Shown: positions 33,675-45,248 of the stretch, in pieces
Layout: the number at the start of each line of letters is the position of its first letter
Position numbering within the stretch: position 1 is the stretch's first letter
Origin: Adiantum capillus-veneris
Lineage: Eukaryota; Streptophyta; Polypodiopsida; Polypodiales; Pteridaceae
Direction: 5' to 3'
Length of the DNA stretch: 56,000 nt
NCBI GenBank assembly: GCA_014529385.2
Contig: CM043971.1
Span: 26,142,769 to 26,198,768, forward strand
Notes under the pieces: generated by a model
What the model was told of the DNA's origin: nothing
The model's database searches: none
The model's input: the letters and a program-made list of their open reading frames with translations, nothing else
Made by a program: the position numbers and the translations under genes

Positions 33675-34108
33675 AGAGTGGGTTTTTCATCCTCCCTTCC
33701 TCCCCTTCTCCTCCTCAAAGTCATCTTTCCACTCTTTTTTTCTTCTTTTCCCCCCTTTTTTTTTCATGAAAAATCCTTTCCTTTTATCCCCTTTTTCCTC
33801 CACAACATGCAATTACAATGCCATGATTGATGTGGCATAGAAAACGGGGTTTATGATATGGCAAACAAAATGCAACCTGCACAAAAATAGCAAAAACTAG
33901 TGGCACATGACCAAAAGGTTGTGTAAGGGGAAGCAAAGCAGTTTTGGTGTCTATGTTGTGGCCATTCAACCCTTCTAGTGCTTAGTGTGAACTATGAAAA
34001 TTACTCATCCTATTGCCTTTGCTACTATCTGGAAATTGTTTTCCATTCTTTTTCTTTTCATTTTCATACTCACCTCCCTTCCCTATTATGTGTGTGCCCA
34101 TGAAGGCC

Positions 34109-34691
34109 TTAACACTAGACTTGTAATGAGCCACAAAAATGGCTCACATTAGGATTCTAGTAAACGAAATATAACTTTTGCATCTGATATCAAAATTTCA
34201 TGAAACCTCTTAATTATGGGTTTAAGATATAAAAAAGTTTCTAAATACACAATTTACACAAAAAGCTCATAAATTAAAAAAATATTTTTCGAAATTAGCA
34301 AATTATACGTAAAATTATACTTCTCACTACTTAACTTGGACAAGTGAAAAATGTCAACAATCTTTGTGTATGGGTTAAAATATCTTGGTACATCTATCAC
34401 ATACCTCTTGAGGGATTTTTCAACAAAGTTTGGGCCTCATTAACAATGATTTGATTTTCTTTGAAGAGAAAATGGAAAACAAATGTCCATCCGCACAAAT
34501 TAGTTGTAGAAGATGGCAATGGAAAGACACCTTTGGACCTTCATTTAGCTATGTACTATTTTTTATCAACTGATATTGAGTGTTGGTCATAATTCCCTGA
34601 AGCCATTATGTATTTAGATAACTAACATAGTGCTGGATTTTTTCATACAAAAGCTACAAAAGTGGCTAAATTTTTACAAGACTAGTGTTAA
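34109..34691. mobile_element. 583-bp TIR element with TTAA ends (MITE-like)
   Basis: The left end TTAACACTAGACTTGTAA is matched by an inverted right end (TTACAAGACTAGTGTTAA), 17 of 18 bases agreeing. A perfect subterminal hairpin, TGAGCCA/TGGCTCA, lies at 34127-34146, and a related GTGGCT segment is at the right end. It has no coding capacity. If TTAA is the target duplication, the TIR proper begins CACTAG. If TTAA belongs to the TIR, the flanking GCC triplets would be a 3-bp duplication. The superfamily is therefore open. Confidence 0.65.
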
Positions 34692-35019
34692 GCCCTAGTT
34701 TGTGAGACCAAGGAGACTATAACTTATCTCATCTCCCAACCTCTTTCCCTTTATATAGGGTAACACCCAAGCTCAAAGAAGATTGGCCCCTAGTCTTTCC
34801 ACGCTTGGCGTTCCCCCCCGTGAAGAAGCCTTTTTGTCGTCGAGAACAAAAGTGGAAAATTTCTTCTTAAGAACACTAATTTTTTTCTAAGCGCACATTT
34901 CTTACATTTGTCTTTGCACTTGTTTTCACTAATACTCGGTGACATACATGATGACAAGTTTGTGAATCATGATAAGCCAAGAATGGTCTTATGTTCACGC
35001 GACTGGGTCATGACAAGCA

Positions 35020-35330
35020 TGAAAGACTAAAACCAATCATGACATGCTTTGCACTATTATAAGCTAACTCAAGAATAAGGAGATAATCTTTCCAATTAGA
35101 TTGCCTTTTGCTAATGTATGCTCTTACCATATCCTCTAGCACTTGATTAACATGTTTAGTCATACCATCCATTTGAGGATGATCTATAGTACAAATGCTC
35201 AAGTATGTACCCAATCATTTGAACACAACCCTACAAAAATGACTTGGCCTTTGGAGTTTTAATTTTGGACTTGGCTGGTATAGCCCCACAAAGGAGGTTC
35301 AAATGACTGACCTTTATCATCCACATCATG
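35020..35330 (-). pseudogene. Ty3/gypsy integrase relic, truncated
   Basis: The minus frame carries IKVSHLNLLCGAIPAKSKIK, then after a deletion GTYLSICTIDHPQMDGMTKH, VNQVLEDMVRAYISKRQ and WKDYLLILELAYNSAKH. It lacks the SDRD segment present at 27895-28300. It lies directly beyond the LTR-like end of the pol relic at 35345-36770 and is a separate fragment, since integrase core should precede the C-terminus. Confidence 0.75.
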
Positions 35331-35344
35331 AATAGTCTTCCTTC

Positions 35345-36770
35345 TCAATTCACCTCCCAACCTCTTTCCCTTTATATAGGCAAACCCCCTAGATCAGTTC
35401 AAATTGGCCAGTTGTCTTTAGACACTTGGTGTGACATTACTCCCCTCATGGAAAAGTGTTTTCATCCTCGAACATAAAAGTGGGAAATTGTTTCTTTAGA
35501 ACAACCAAAAGTGATCAACCAAAACCTGCTAGTCAATGACATTGATGTCTCTATGCACGTGTTTAGGTAATCGACTTACATGAAAAACCAAACGAATATG
35601 ACAACGCATAGGCAAGGAGGGTTTGTAAGACATAACTCCAACTCGCTTGAGTATTGTAAAAGGTCCACAATATCTTGGACATAATTTAGGTGTTGGCCTA
35701 GTTTTTAGACTTGCTGAATGTTTTGACATACCAAAAAGTACATCTTCCCCTTCTATGAAGGTTACTTACTGACGTTTCCCATCAATGTAAATTTTGTATC
35801 TATCTTGTGCCTCCATAGGTCATCCCCAATCCTTCTCTTTCCATGGTCGTGTAATTTATTTCCATAGTATTGAGTTGTTTGTTTATGTAATGGATAGAAA
35901 AAACCATGTTGTTCTCTCCAAGATGTGTTTGATTGCATATGCGGATGCATCTACATGGACATAAAAGATCTTACCCCAAGCAAGAGCTTTTAGAATTGGA
36001 GCAAAAATCAAGGTCTATTTCAACAATTGAAACACTTTCTCACACTCTTCAGTTCACTTAAACTTTGTGATGAGAGAATACTATGGTTTTACAATGATTG
36101 CATACATATAGATGAACCTTCGGTAGTAGACACAATGGCTCATAAAGGCTTGTACCTCTATAACTTTTATCGGTCTTGGAAGAGAAACAATAACTTGTAT
36201 CTTCTGAAGATCCGTTGAAATTCCATTTTTAGACACAATGTGCCCCAAAATCTTCCCTTGTCTTACCATGAAGACACATTTCTATGAATTCAAACAGATG
36301 CAATAAGTCTTGCACTTCCTCAATCAGGGGAGTCACTATCTGTAAATTAAGTATATCATGTGCATTCAAGGACTATTTTAAAAACTTCTTATCTATGATT
36401 TTTTTAGAAATAAAATACACTCTCTCAATCACATGATCTGTGATGGGTAAGGGATAGTTGCCTCTTATGGAGAAATCATTTACCTGTTTGGGATTCACAC
36501 ACACTCGCAATTTTCCATTGTTTTTGGGCACTACCATAATTGATGACACCCAATCTATGTTTTGATCTTACATATAAACTCAACGTCTTTAAGCTTATAT
36601 GTATCCTCTTTGATCGTCTATGTGAATGTATCATTGTAAGTATAAGGACATTGTCTGTGTGGTTTGAAATCATTTTTAAGGGGTATTCTATGCTGACATA
36701 TGCTAGGATCAGCTCCCATAAGGTCCTTATATGACCAAGAAAATATATCTCTATATTGCTTGAGGGTAAT
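35345..36770 (-). pseudogene. Ty3/gypsy pol relic (RT, RNase H, integrase C-terminus, LTR start)
   Basis: Minus-strand order is as follows. The pre-RT part reads YRDIFSWSYKDLMGADPSIC and RIPLKNDFKPHRQCPY. RT follows with SSIMVVPKNNGKLRVCVNPK (about 36530-36480). Then comes GHIVSKNGISTDLQKI and YYRRFI (about 36250-36100). RNase H reads IHYINKQLNTMEINYTTMER (about 35900-35840). The integrase C-terminus is PKLCPRYCGPFTILKRVG and IRLVFHVSRLPKHV (35529-35729). After that come an EDEKTFFHEG-like tail and TGTCACACCAAGTG, the start of an LTR with a TATATAAAGG box (35345-35445). The integrase zinc finger and core are deleted. Frameshifts and stops are frequent. Confidence 0.75.
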
Positions 36771-37309
36771 GTCACGCCAAGCGTCTAAAGATAAGTGGTC
36801 GTATGAGCGTAGCTCGGGGGTTACCTTATATAAAGAGCAAGAGGTTGGAAAGTGAGGTGAGTATGAAAAAGAAAACAAAAATCATGGCAAACAATACTCA
36901 AAGAGTAGCGAAGGGAGAAGGATGAGGGACTTTCATAGCTCACTAAAAGCACTAGAAGGGTTGGATGGCCTCACCATAGAGACCAAAACTACTCAACTTC
37001 CCCTTTGCACAACTTTTTGGTCCGATTCCAATGGTTTTGCTGCAGGCTTCATTTTGGTTTCCATGTCATCAACCTTGTTTTCCATGCCACACCAATCATG
37101 ACTCTATGACTATTGTGGAGGAAAAAGGGAATAAAAAGAAACTCTTTTTCATGACACGAAAAAAAGATGGAGAAGAAGAAGCCAATAGAATTAAAGAAAG
37201 AGTGGAATGTTGACTTCGAGGAGGAGAAGGAGAGGAAGGGGGGTGACTAAAGAAGGGGAATCTCTATGTGTATGTGTGTGTGTGACATTCATGACCTTGA
37301 GCGAGGGGG

Positions 37310-37385
<76 letters not shown>
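36768..37385 (+). repeat. Gypsy-type LTR relic, plus orientation
   Basis: It begins TGTCACGCCAAGCGTCTAAA, has TATATAAAGAGCAAGAGGTT near 36831, and continues through GTGAGTATGAAAAAG to the TC tract at 37312-37381. It is inverted relative to 33640-34830 and abuts the minus-strand RT relic head to head, so it is not that element's own 5' LTR. Confidence 0.6.
37312..37381. repeat. (TC)n microsatellite
   Basis: A pure TC tract of about 70 bp. Confidence 0.95.
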
Positions 37386-38580
37386 GTTTAGCAACTTTAC
37401 TGTCTTCTACTCATGAGCATAGCACAATTAATTGTTATAGCATAGTGCCGTGAATGGTCAACTTTTGTTATAAAGTTCCAATTTGGTTAATTACTATCAA
37501 TTTCCAACATTCAAGTTCTCATTTATAATCATTCCAGGTATCATTTGAACCAATTTCTTTATGCCATAAAGCCAACTTTTTAAGGTTTATGTTAATACTG
37601 AAGCTTAATGTATCAAGTTATCTGCCATATTAGCTAAAGCAAAGCAATGCCATTATCTTGACCAATTACAACTTATGATGTGTTAATACCCAAATTAATA
37701 TGTCTCAGTGGCATATTAAGTTTGAATTTAGTATACTGTATAAGCTATACAATTACATCGCAATTATACATTTACTTGCAACTTAGTTTCAAAGAAAAAA
37801 ATTCCGTGCATTAACTGCCAATCAAATTTTATGTTTTTGACCAAGAATGGAGCTAGGATTCTGCATGGGCAATCAAGGGAGAAGATCTATATGGTGACCA
37901 ATGACTTTGTTGGTTAGGTAAGATAGCTATGTCATAACATGTTAGAAGCTGCAAGGTAGTGGGTGTGCCAAGGTGGCATGATGCAATCCATTTCCACCAC
38001 TTCTTCAATTGGTGCATAGCATTGCCCAATGAAAAAGAGCTTAAATTGGCTCAAACCAAGAGAAGTCAGAGCTTGAATTGAAGATCAAGGGCACAAATAT
38101 GGATGGTAACCAATGACTTTGTCAGTTGGGAAAGATAGTTATGTTATTTGTGGGTGTGCCAAGACTAGTCCTTCCCGATTTCTTTTCGGATAATTACGGG
38201 CAAGAAGAAGGGCAATATGGCACATTAATAAGGTCAAGAAGGGGATTATATTCTTTCTCACACTCTCAAATATTCAAAGGATGATAGGAAGATCATGGAA
38301 GAATCAAAGTGTTGTAGATTTTAAGGGGAAGATTACATAGTAGAATGAGAAAGTTTGCACCCTCTCCCACACTACCCTTTATTAGCAACCTTGTTGTCCT
38401 TTGGTCACAAACATGTCACAATTAATAAGAAATTAATTGTGATAGCATAGTGTTGTTAAGGATTAAGTTTTGTAATCAAGTTCCAGTTTGGTAAACATTA
38501 TTAATTTTAAGCATTCATGATTCCATTTGTGAGAATTCTAGGTGTCATTTGAGCCAAGTGCTTTGTGCTATGTGTCCTAT
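37386..38580. repeat. Gene-free stretch with a 190-bp direct repeat
   Basis: About 37390-37580 and 38380-38570 are diverged copies sharing TAGCATAGTG, CAAGTTCCAGTTTGG-like and GGTRTCATTTGARCCAA. A smaller pair (about 37890-37930 and 38100-38150) shares ACCAATGACTTTGT. No gene recognised. Confidence 0.65.
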
Positions 38581-39024
38581 GTCACTATTTTTCCATATCT
38601 AGATGTCCTACATCTTCTCGACTCAGCTTACAAACCTATATCCCCTAACAACAAAGAAGAAAGATATGCCCTCCTCCTTTTGCTTGTTTTTGGTGGCGCC
38701 AATCTCCATGACTTCATTGCTCATCAAACACACAAATAAGAAGAAAAAAATATCTCCTCCCCCCTTTGACTTTGCTCGCTCTTGGTCTTCCCAAAGCTCG
38801 CTCGACATTTTTCTGAGATTCCTTAAAGCCTTCTCCCCAAGCTTCCCTCAAGCTCCTTCTTATATTCCACACACAAAAAAAACACTTGTTTTTCTTAGTT
38901 TATTCTCCTCTCCTCCTTACATCTCCTACTTTTTTGCATCCCCTCCACAACATTCGATTTATATAACATGGCTCGTCTATTCTTCAAGGTTTTGGAGAGG
39001 GGTTGCCAAAGATGACATCCTCGT
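38581..39024. other. Pyrimidine-rich gene-free stretch left of locus 2
   Basis: Overlapping frames on both strands are Lys/Ser/Phe-rich, without a domain. Homology to block X begins at about 39025. Confidence 0.4.
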
Positions 39025-39495
39025 TACCTCCCTCTTTTATATTTTCTTTAAAAGGAATAAATCCATTACACTCATGAACTAGCTATGTTTGAATAGAGTC
39101 TTGTAGTGCCACTCAACAACACCATAAGCTGCAAGTGACCATTACCTCCGCCTACATTGAACGCACAGGCCACCACGCGCTGCCAAGGGTAGCCACTTGT
39201 AGCATCCACGTGGAGGAGGGAGAGCTCCATGAGATTTCTCTCGCTTTATTTGGTTAAATGTTTTGTCTCACTCTGATATATATACCCCGTAGAATATCCG
39301 CTCATTGTTCATATAAGGCTTCTTTCGTGCCACGTGACATCACCGCGAAAATTTCCCTTTGGATCACCATCAGAACTTACACAATCTTGACCCATTAAGA
39401 TTTTTTGACACATGTTGCTCATTTCAAACCCAAAAAAAAACACTGTAAAACCAAACCAAGCCAACATATTTAGGCCCACATTTCAACTCTGATAT
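39025..39495. repeat. Block X, copy 3, left part
   Basis: Homologous to 975-1451 and 4171-4647. It ends GATAT, the target duplication of NA-4. The left neighbour has no LTR, so this is the unoccupied version of the NA-1 site. Confidence 0.8.
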
Positions 39496-39637
39496 TGTTG
39501 AGAGAGAAGGAGAGAGCACAGAAATAGAACCCCAAAGTGTGTAGAATACACACATGAGATGTTGTATATATAGAGGGGACCTGGGTGCCATATATAGAGA
39601 AGCCATATATTGAGTAGCTTCACATATAAGCTCAACA
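39496..39637 (-). repeat. 3' LTR of NA-4
   Basis: 142 bp with TG...CA ends; one difference from the 5' LTR (C against G in CTTSACATATAAG). Confidence 0.95.
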
Positions 39638-40261
39638 CCCCCGCTCAAATAAGGGTCCCTAACTGTGGATGAAAAAACCCTTGGGGGATCAAGGGAAAAA
39701 CCCACAGCTCTATATACACCCACCGTTATATTATAAAAATCATTGAATTTACAAATGTTTATGAGGAGCTACATCACTCCTTTTACAATGAATTACATTA
39801 CTCCTATCCTATCAAATACAATAATGGATACAAAGGTTGAATAAAGAGGTGTAAAGGCTATCGATTAGCTCGTAATCAGAAGTGTCTCCGTGAATCTGCT
39901 GTGTAGCTTGTCATCAGTATCGCATCACCAAACATATCTTCATGTTGTCATCAATATGACATCACCAAATATATCTTCATAAATCTTTTATTGTCACCAA
40001 GTTTGTCTTCATGAAATCAATTCTTTGATGAATCCTAAATAGATCATAGACTCAAAAAACATAGTCATAAAAATTATTAGCATCGTTAGTGAAATAATTA
40101 CGTTCACAATGCCATAAGAGATGGTTCGCGACGCCACTCTTTTGACGACATATATACGCACGACAACATATGTCGACACAAAGTATGAACATAAAAAGTA
40201 CAAGATGCATGATACGTGATGCAAATGACATATGTACATACTACATAAAACGTTATTTATC

Positions 40262-40765
40262 AACGTAGTGATATCAATGAGTATCATCAAAGTATTAGCA
40301 AAATATCATCATTGTATCAATGAAACAACATCATGGTATCACGGAGAATAACCATGGTATCAACGAAACAATATCATGCTGTCACCGAGAATAACCATGG
40401 TATCAATGAAACATCATCATGGTATCAACGAAAATCACCATGGAATCAACGAAATATCATCATGGCATCACCTACAATAACTATGGTATCAACGAAAACA
40501 ACATCATGGTATCACCGAGATCAACGAAGCATCATCATAGTATCAACGAAAATCGCCATGGAATCAACGAAATATCATCATGACATCACCGAGAATAACC
40601 ATGGTGTCAATGAAATATCATCATGGCAACACCGAGAATAACCATGGTATCAATGAAACATCATCATGGTATCAACGAAAATCACCATGACCAAAGTACT
40701 AACAAAACATCATCATGGTACCATCAAAATCACTATGGTATCACCGAGAAATTATCAATAAAACG
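40262..40765. repeat. 42-bp minisatellite in NA-4
   Basis: The same half-units as 6600-7225, with fewer copies and a different order of variants, so array length has changed between element copies. Confidence 0.88.
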
Positions 40766-40974
40766 ACATAAACTATATCTCTAGAAGAATAATTATACGA
40801 GAATCAATGAACGAGTATATCATATAACAAAAGATCATGTACCAATAGTAGCTCGATAGAATTTGGACGATCATCAACGGCTCGACTCAATCGGAACGAT
40901 ATGTAACTGGCTTCTACAGCAAAGTTACATCAGTAACAAATATATGATTGATGAAGAAAAAATATAATTAAAAA

Positions 40975-41760
40975 GTTTTCAATTATGAGAAAAATCAAAA
41001 GCAAAAAGTAAAATTTTGATTTTCAAACATGTAAGCAGTTCGAGACGATAACCCAAAATCGGTGCAGAATTTAGAGAAACTTTCTTCTGCAAAGTTGTAG
41101 AAAATCAAAAAACAAAAAACGAAAGTTGCTTTTCAGGCATGTACGCAGTCCGCCAACGATAACTCAAAATCAGTGCAGAATTTGAAAAAACTTTCTTCTG
41201 CAAAGTTGTAGACCACATTGATTCCGGTCTGCGAACTGGGTAGTTTCTGCAAATTCGTTTTCAATTAGCAAAAAATTCAAAAACAAAAAGCGAAAGTTGC
41301 TTTACAGGTATGTATGCAGTCTGCGAACAATAACTCAGAATTGGTGCAGAATTTGAAAAAACTTTCTTTTGCAAAGTTATAGACCACATCAATTCCGGTG
41401 CCTATCGCGAGTAGTTTCTGCAAAATCGCTTTCAATTAGGAGAGAAATCAAAAACAAAAAACGAAACATGCTTTTCGGAGATGTACGCAGTCCGCGAACG
41501 ATAACTCAAAATTGGTGCAGAATTTGAAGAAACTTCCTTCTGCAAAGTTGTAGACCACATTGATTCCGGTCTGCAAACTGGGTAGTTTCTGCAAATTCGT
41601 TTTCAATTAGTAGAAAAATCAAAACCAAAAAGCAAAACTTGCTTTTCAGGTATGTACGCAGTCCGCGAACGATAACTCAAAATCGGTGCAAAATTTGAAA
41701 AAACTTTCTTCTGCAAAATCGAATTTGATTAGGAGAAAAATCGAAAACAAAAATGTACTG
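40975..41760. repeat. Leader tandem repeats of NA-4 (about 110-175 bp period)
   Basis: Units are marked by the CGATAACYC motif at about 41041, 41154, 41324 (as CAATAACTC), 41497 and 41669. Confidence 0.8.
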
Positions 41761-41771
41761 CTCTGATACCA

Positions 41772-41913
41772 TGTTGAGAGAGAAGGAGAGAGCACAGAAA
41801 TAGAACCCCAAAGTGTGTAGAATACACACATGAGATGTTGTATATATAGAGGGGACCTGGGTGCCATATATAGAGAAGCCATATATTGAGTAGCTTGACA
41901 TATAAGCTCAACA
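41772..41913 (-). repeat. 5' LTR of NA-4
   Basis: 142 bp, abutting the primer-binding site, followed by the GATAT target duplication. Confidence 0.95.
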
Positions 41914-42437
41914 GATATTTAGCCACAACTTAGAGTGCGACTCAAAGGATAAAGGTGATCAGAGCCAGCATTGATCACTTGGATCGTCACTAATTTGTTT
42001 CGCATCTTTGATTCAATTGCCCCATCACTTTTAGAGATGTATAGATTCTTTTTGTTATTTTGTATATTCTTTCCTAATTATGTAGTGAGTTGTTCCATCC
42101 TATTGGTTGTCAAATTTTTTTCAGTTTTTTTAATTAGAAAAATTCAAAAAGTGTTGCAATAATAATTGACGAACACATGTAGTGATTCATTTGTAACACA
42201 TTCATTCTAAATAAGATGATAGAAACACATCTTGCTCGTACAAAAGCTTCAACAAGTTTTTAGTTATCAAGATGTTTCTGTTTGTGTGTGTGTTTCAAAT
42301 ATGTATGTGTGTATATGTGTATGTGTCTTTGTGTGTATGTGTGTGCGTGTATATATATGCGCATGAGTATATGCATATGCATATATGTTGTGTGTGCATG
42401 TACAATGTGTGTATCACAAATTGTGTATTTGTGTGTG

Positions 42438-42480
<43 letters not shown>

Positions 42481-42540
42481 TAAAATAGACCCCCTAAAAA
42501 AGAGAATTCAAGAGAGACAACAGAACTAACAATCTAGCCT
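41914..42540. repeat. Block X, copy 3, right part
   Basis: It continues block X from the duplicated GATAT. It includes a contracted TG/GA array (GA at 42440-42476) and ends CTAGCCTATCGG, running straight into block Y with no element between. Confidence 0.8.
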
Positions 42541-43260
42541 ATCGGTACCACAATGAAAACTATTAAAGACAAAGCGGCCGTGCCTTTGTCACTTAAGCGA
42601 CGTCTAAACATTACACATCGCTCAAGCGACCTTAGTATATGTAAAGTATTGGTGTTTCTTAAACGAGCCCTTCTTATCTATTATGCCATGCTTGTGTGGT
42701 ATAAATTATGTCTGTAATGGTGTCGCTTGTCCAAGAAATCGTAGTGATGCCAATATCGACCTAATATTGTAGCTTACAGAATCTTTGATAGTACCACTCT
42801 GAGGTCACCTTCGTAGTAGAGTGATCAAGCATCGAGTGATGGGTGTAGAAATTAAGGTCATTGGCAAGTGCTGCAAAATTGTGATAAGCTATTAATTGCC
42901 AACATGAGAGGTGGTTGTTTGAAAGACAATACATTTTTTGTTTATGGTATTTTTGTTTATGGTTGCTCATATTAGAGGTTGTTGTTTGAAAGACAATAGG
43001 TTTTTTGTTTATGCTAATGTGTTAATGTTTTTGTCGACGGTGTGGTTTTTGTGGATAAGCGCCAAAGTGTTAGAGATCAATCGGTTGTTGCTTGCCCCAT
43101 TATTCTCAACCACATTTTGATGGCCCATATGGTAACCCTTTGACCCAATGTTGACCTTGATGGCAGTGTCTTTGCAATTGTTTGCTAAATATGTCCGACC
43201 CATCCTAGTGCCTTTCTAGTGCTTCCGGCTAATCAAAGGAGAAAAAACAGTGCTAAGGTG
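42541..43260. repeat. Block Y, copy 2
   Basis: Paralogous to 8453-9111 and then, from about 43236, to 21653 onward. It is uninterrupted here, so it preserves the pre-insertion arrangement of the 12.5-kb element. No gene recognised. Confidence 0.75.
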
Positions 43261-43596
43261 AGGAGAGACGTGACATGAATGGGCAAGATGAAGAGGGCTG
43301 GGGACCGCGTAAGGCGCTAGTAAGTAACTTATACGTCTTGAGCAGTGAGAGGCTAGCGACGAGCCGGGGCATGAATGTGGACGGGTACTAAAGGTGGAGA
43401 CGAGCACCGTGCAATAGTCACCTTCTGGCCAGCCAACAGAATGGATCGCGAGAGGCACGTCTTGCCAGTTAGTTACCATGGGCATGGGCTCCGCTTGTCG
43501 AGTGCTGCAGGCACCTGCCCGCCCCACCTACACTAGTACTGCTTCTCATAATTAATTGCATGAGACACGACGTATACCCACTCTCTCTAATGTCGA

Positions 43597-43605
43597 TTTA
43601 TAAAG
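43597..43605 (+). promoter_or_regulatory. Candidate TATA box of PADRE copy A
   Basis: TTTATAAAG lies 115-123 bp upstream of the MGN start codon, followed by a pyrimidine-rich, CT-repeat leader typical of plant 5' UTRs. The equivalent region is missing from copy B. Confidence 0.5.
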
Positions 43606-43719
43606 GGCTTGATCTCTGCATCTCCACAGCCCCACATCCAATTCTCCCTTCTCTAATCCAGGCTCGCAGCGTACCTCTCTCTCTGCTGCGCCATAGGCTG
43701 GGACATTCAGTCCCTCAGA

Positions 43720-44539
43720 ATGGGAAATATGCATGGCTCATGCGCAGCCTTGATGGCGGCAAAAGTACAGGTGGGAAAATCATCTTGCAGTGCAATATCG
43801 AATCAACAGCATAACTACATAACAGTGGTGGATGTGGCTGGTGGCGGTAGGGTGGTGGAGGTGGAGGTGCCGGCCTCTGCAGCAGAATATAATAATGGGG
43901 CCTCGTCGGCGCCATCAGCGGACTGCATGAAGGTGGGCGAGCTTTTGCTAGAATTTTTGCCCGGCCATTTCGTCGCCCATTATCCCCGCTCCTCCTTTCC
44001 CTTCCACACGGCGCGCCTCTGGGCTGGGCGCCGACGCGGATGCCATGGCAGGCCCTGCCCACGTATATGTGCTCTTCCCCATGCCCCGCCTCGACACGCA
44101 CCTCACTCCCCAGGAGCACCTCACCATTGCCCTTCTTCTGCACAATCATGCCGCTATCTCTAACTCTCCTGAGCAGCTTATGCGTCATGAAGACATTAAT
44201 GATTTAGTGAACTCTCCGATGGTGCTGCGTCTACTAAGGCGCTCTCGCGCCAAGCGGGTGCGCATGTCCTAGGGTTGCTTTGGCGCAGCGAGGGTAGCTC
44301 CCCATGAAGATATTGAGCAGGAGTTAATTAACACGACATCCAGCTTGACATCCACAACAGTGAAGGCGATGTCGAAGGCAGATGAAGGTGGTACACACAT
44401 TAATAGTGCAGATCAGGAGGACGAAGGAATCACATTAGAGCTGCAAGGCCCACAGGTACACACACAGCTTATGCTGAAGCTGACGGTGATGATAAAAGCA
44501 AAGCCTTGGGTTCCAAAGCTTGAAACCATCTGCGAATGA
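43720..44539 (+). pseudogene. PADRE (DUF4228) domain gene, copy A, frameshifted
   Basis: It starts MGNMHGSCAA, the MGN start common in DUF4228/PADRE proteins and a possible myristoylation site. VVDVAGGGRVVEVEVPASAA is the N-terminal strand region. The frame fails after FPFHTA (about 44010), where copy B has 35 additional bases. The downstream frame resumes with HVYVLFPMPRLDTHLTPQEH (the LYFLLP-like core) and LRRSRAKRVRMS, then a TAG at 44270-44272 where copy B has TGG. It then stays open to PWVPKLETICE (44539), matching the W-x-P-x-L-x-x-I-x-E ending seen in many PADRE proteins. About 270 codons in all. A short intron at the 35-bp difference is not supported, since the bases are missing from copy A, not from a transcript. 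Confidence 0.75.
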
Positions 44540-45214
44540 GGACAGGAAGCATGATCTCATGAAACCATCAGTCAATGAGGACAGCATCGGAAACAAGCTT
44601 GCATAAGTTACATTATATCTAAGGCACCTCGGCAAGCAGCTTGTCACCTCTCCTTTCACACTCAATGAGCCAAACCAACCAACTATCCTACCCCGTTGGT
44701 ACAAGTTCAGCAATTGAATCAATGCAGAGGCAGGGCAACAAATGGAGGTTCTAAAATTAACCATTGCAAAAGCAATTCCTTGAGCTCAATTGTCCATATA
44801 GTCGCTCATGGGGGATGCCAAAGCATGATTACACCGACCATTGATCCTTGCATACTATTGTGTCGCACTGAAATCTAGAAGGGGGCTATTCACACCTCAT
44901 GACCCCCGCAACTCTCCTGTACATACCAAGTTTTGTTGATGAGGTGTGAACACCACAACCTTTTTTCCAAGAAAAATAGTTGAGCTATGGGACTCAGTGT
45001 TCGCAAAAAACCAAGGTTTAGTGAAACTACAAATTCCTAGTTAGATTTTGAGCTTGCCTTATTTTCAGAGAGTTTTAAGCTAGTGTGGCCTTATTTTCCT
45101 CAATTAGGAAAAATGTTTTTGGCAAGCCTTGTGTGGGCACAAAAATGTATCTCTTCTTCCACCACTTTTGAAAGGACGTATGGATTTGTAAGGCCTTCAA
45201 TTTGTAAGACCTAC

Positions 45215-45248
<34 letters not shown>

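Larger units (their letters stand above)
33640..34830 (-). repeat. Gypsy-type LTR relic, minus orientation, with a nested insertion
   Basis: The minus reading starts near 34830 with GAACGCCAAGCGTGGAAAG. A TATATAAAGGGAAAGAGGTT box lies near 34765, and the repeat ends in the GA tract at 33642-33671. The same sequence lies in plus orientation at 36768-37385. A 583-bp TIR element (34109-34691) interrupts this copy. No canonical LTR end could be fixed. Confidence 0.55.
39496..41913 (-). mobile_element. Non-autonomous LTR retroelement NA-4 (complete, recent, 2418 bp)
   Basis: The 3' LTR is at 39496-39637, reversed PPT at 39638-39646, minisatellite at 40262-40765, leader repeats at 40975-41760, primer-binding site CTCTGATACCA at 41761-41771 and 5' LTR at 41772-41913. 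The LTRs, both 142 bp, differ at one base. The target duplication GATAT is perfect (39491-39495 and 41914-41918). The unoccupied target AACTCTGATATTTAGCC is present at 1441-1457 and 4637-4653. It contains no recognisable protein. Its length, ends and PPT-side sequence match NA-3. Confidence 0.95.

Noticed and set aside
43216-43527. 103-codon minus-strand frame upstream of PADRE copy A
   Set aside because: It lies on the opposite strand in the likely promoter and leader of the gene and has no family match.
43954-44145. Reading the 35-bp difference between PADRE copies as an intron in copy B
   Set aside because: Thirty-five bases is below any usual plant intron length, and copy B is open across it with a sensible domain sequence.
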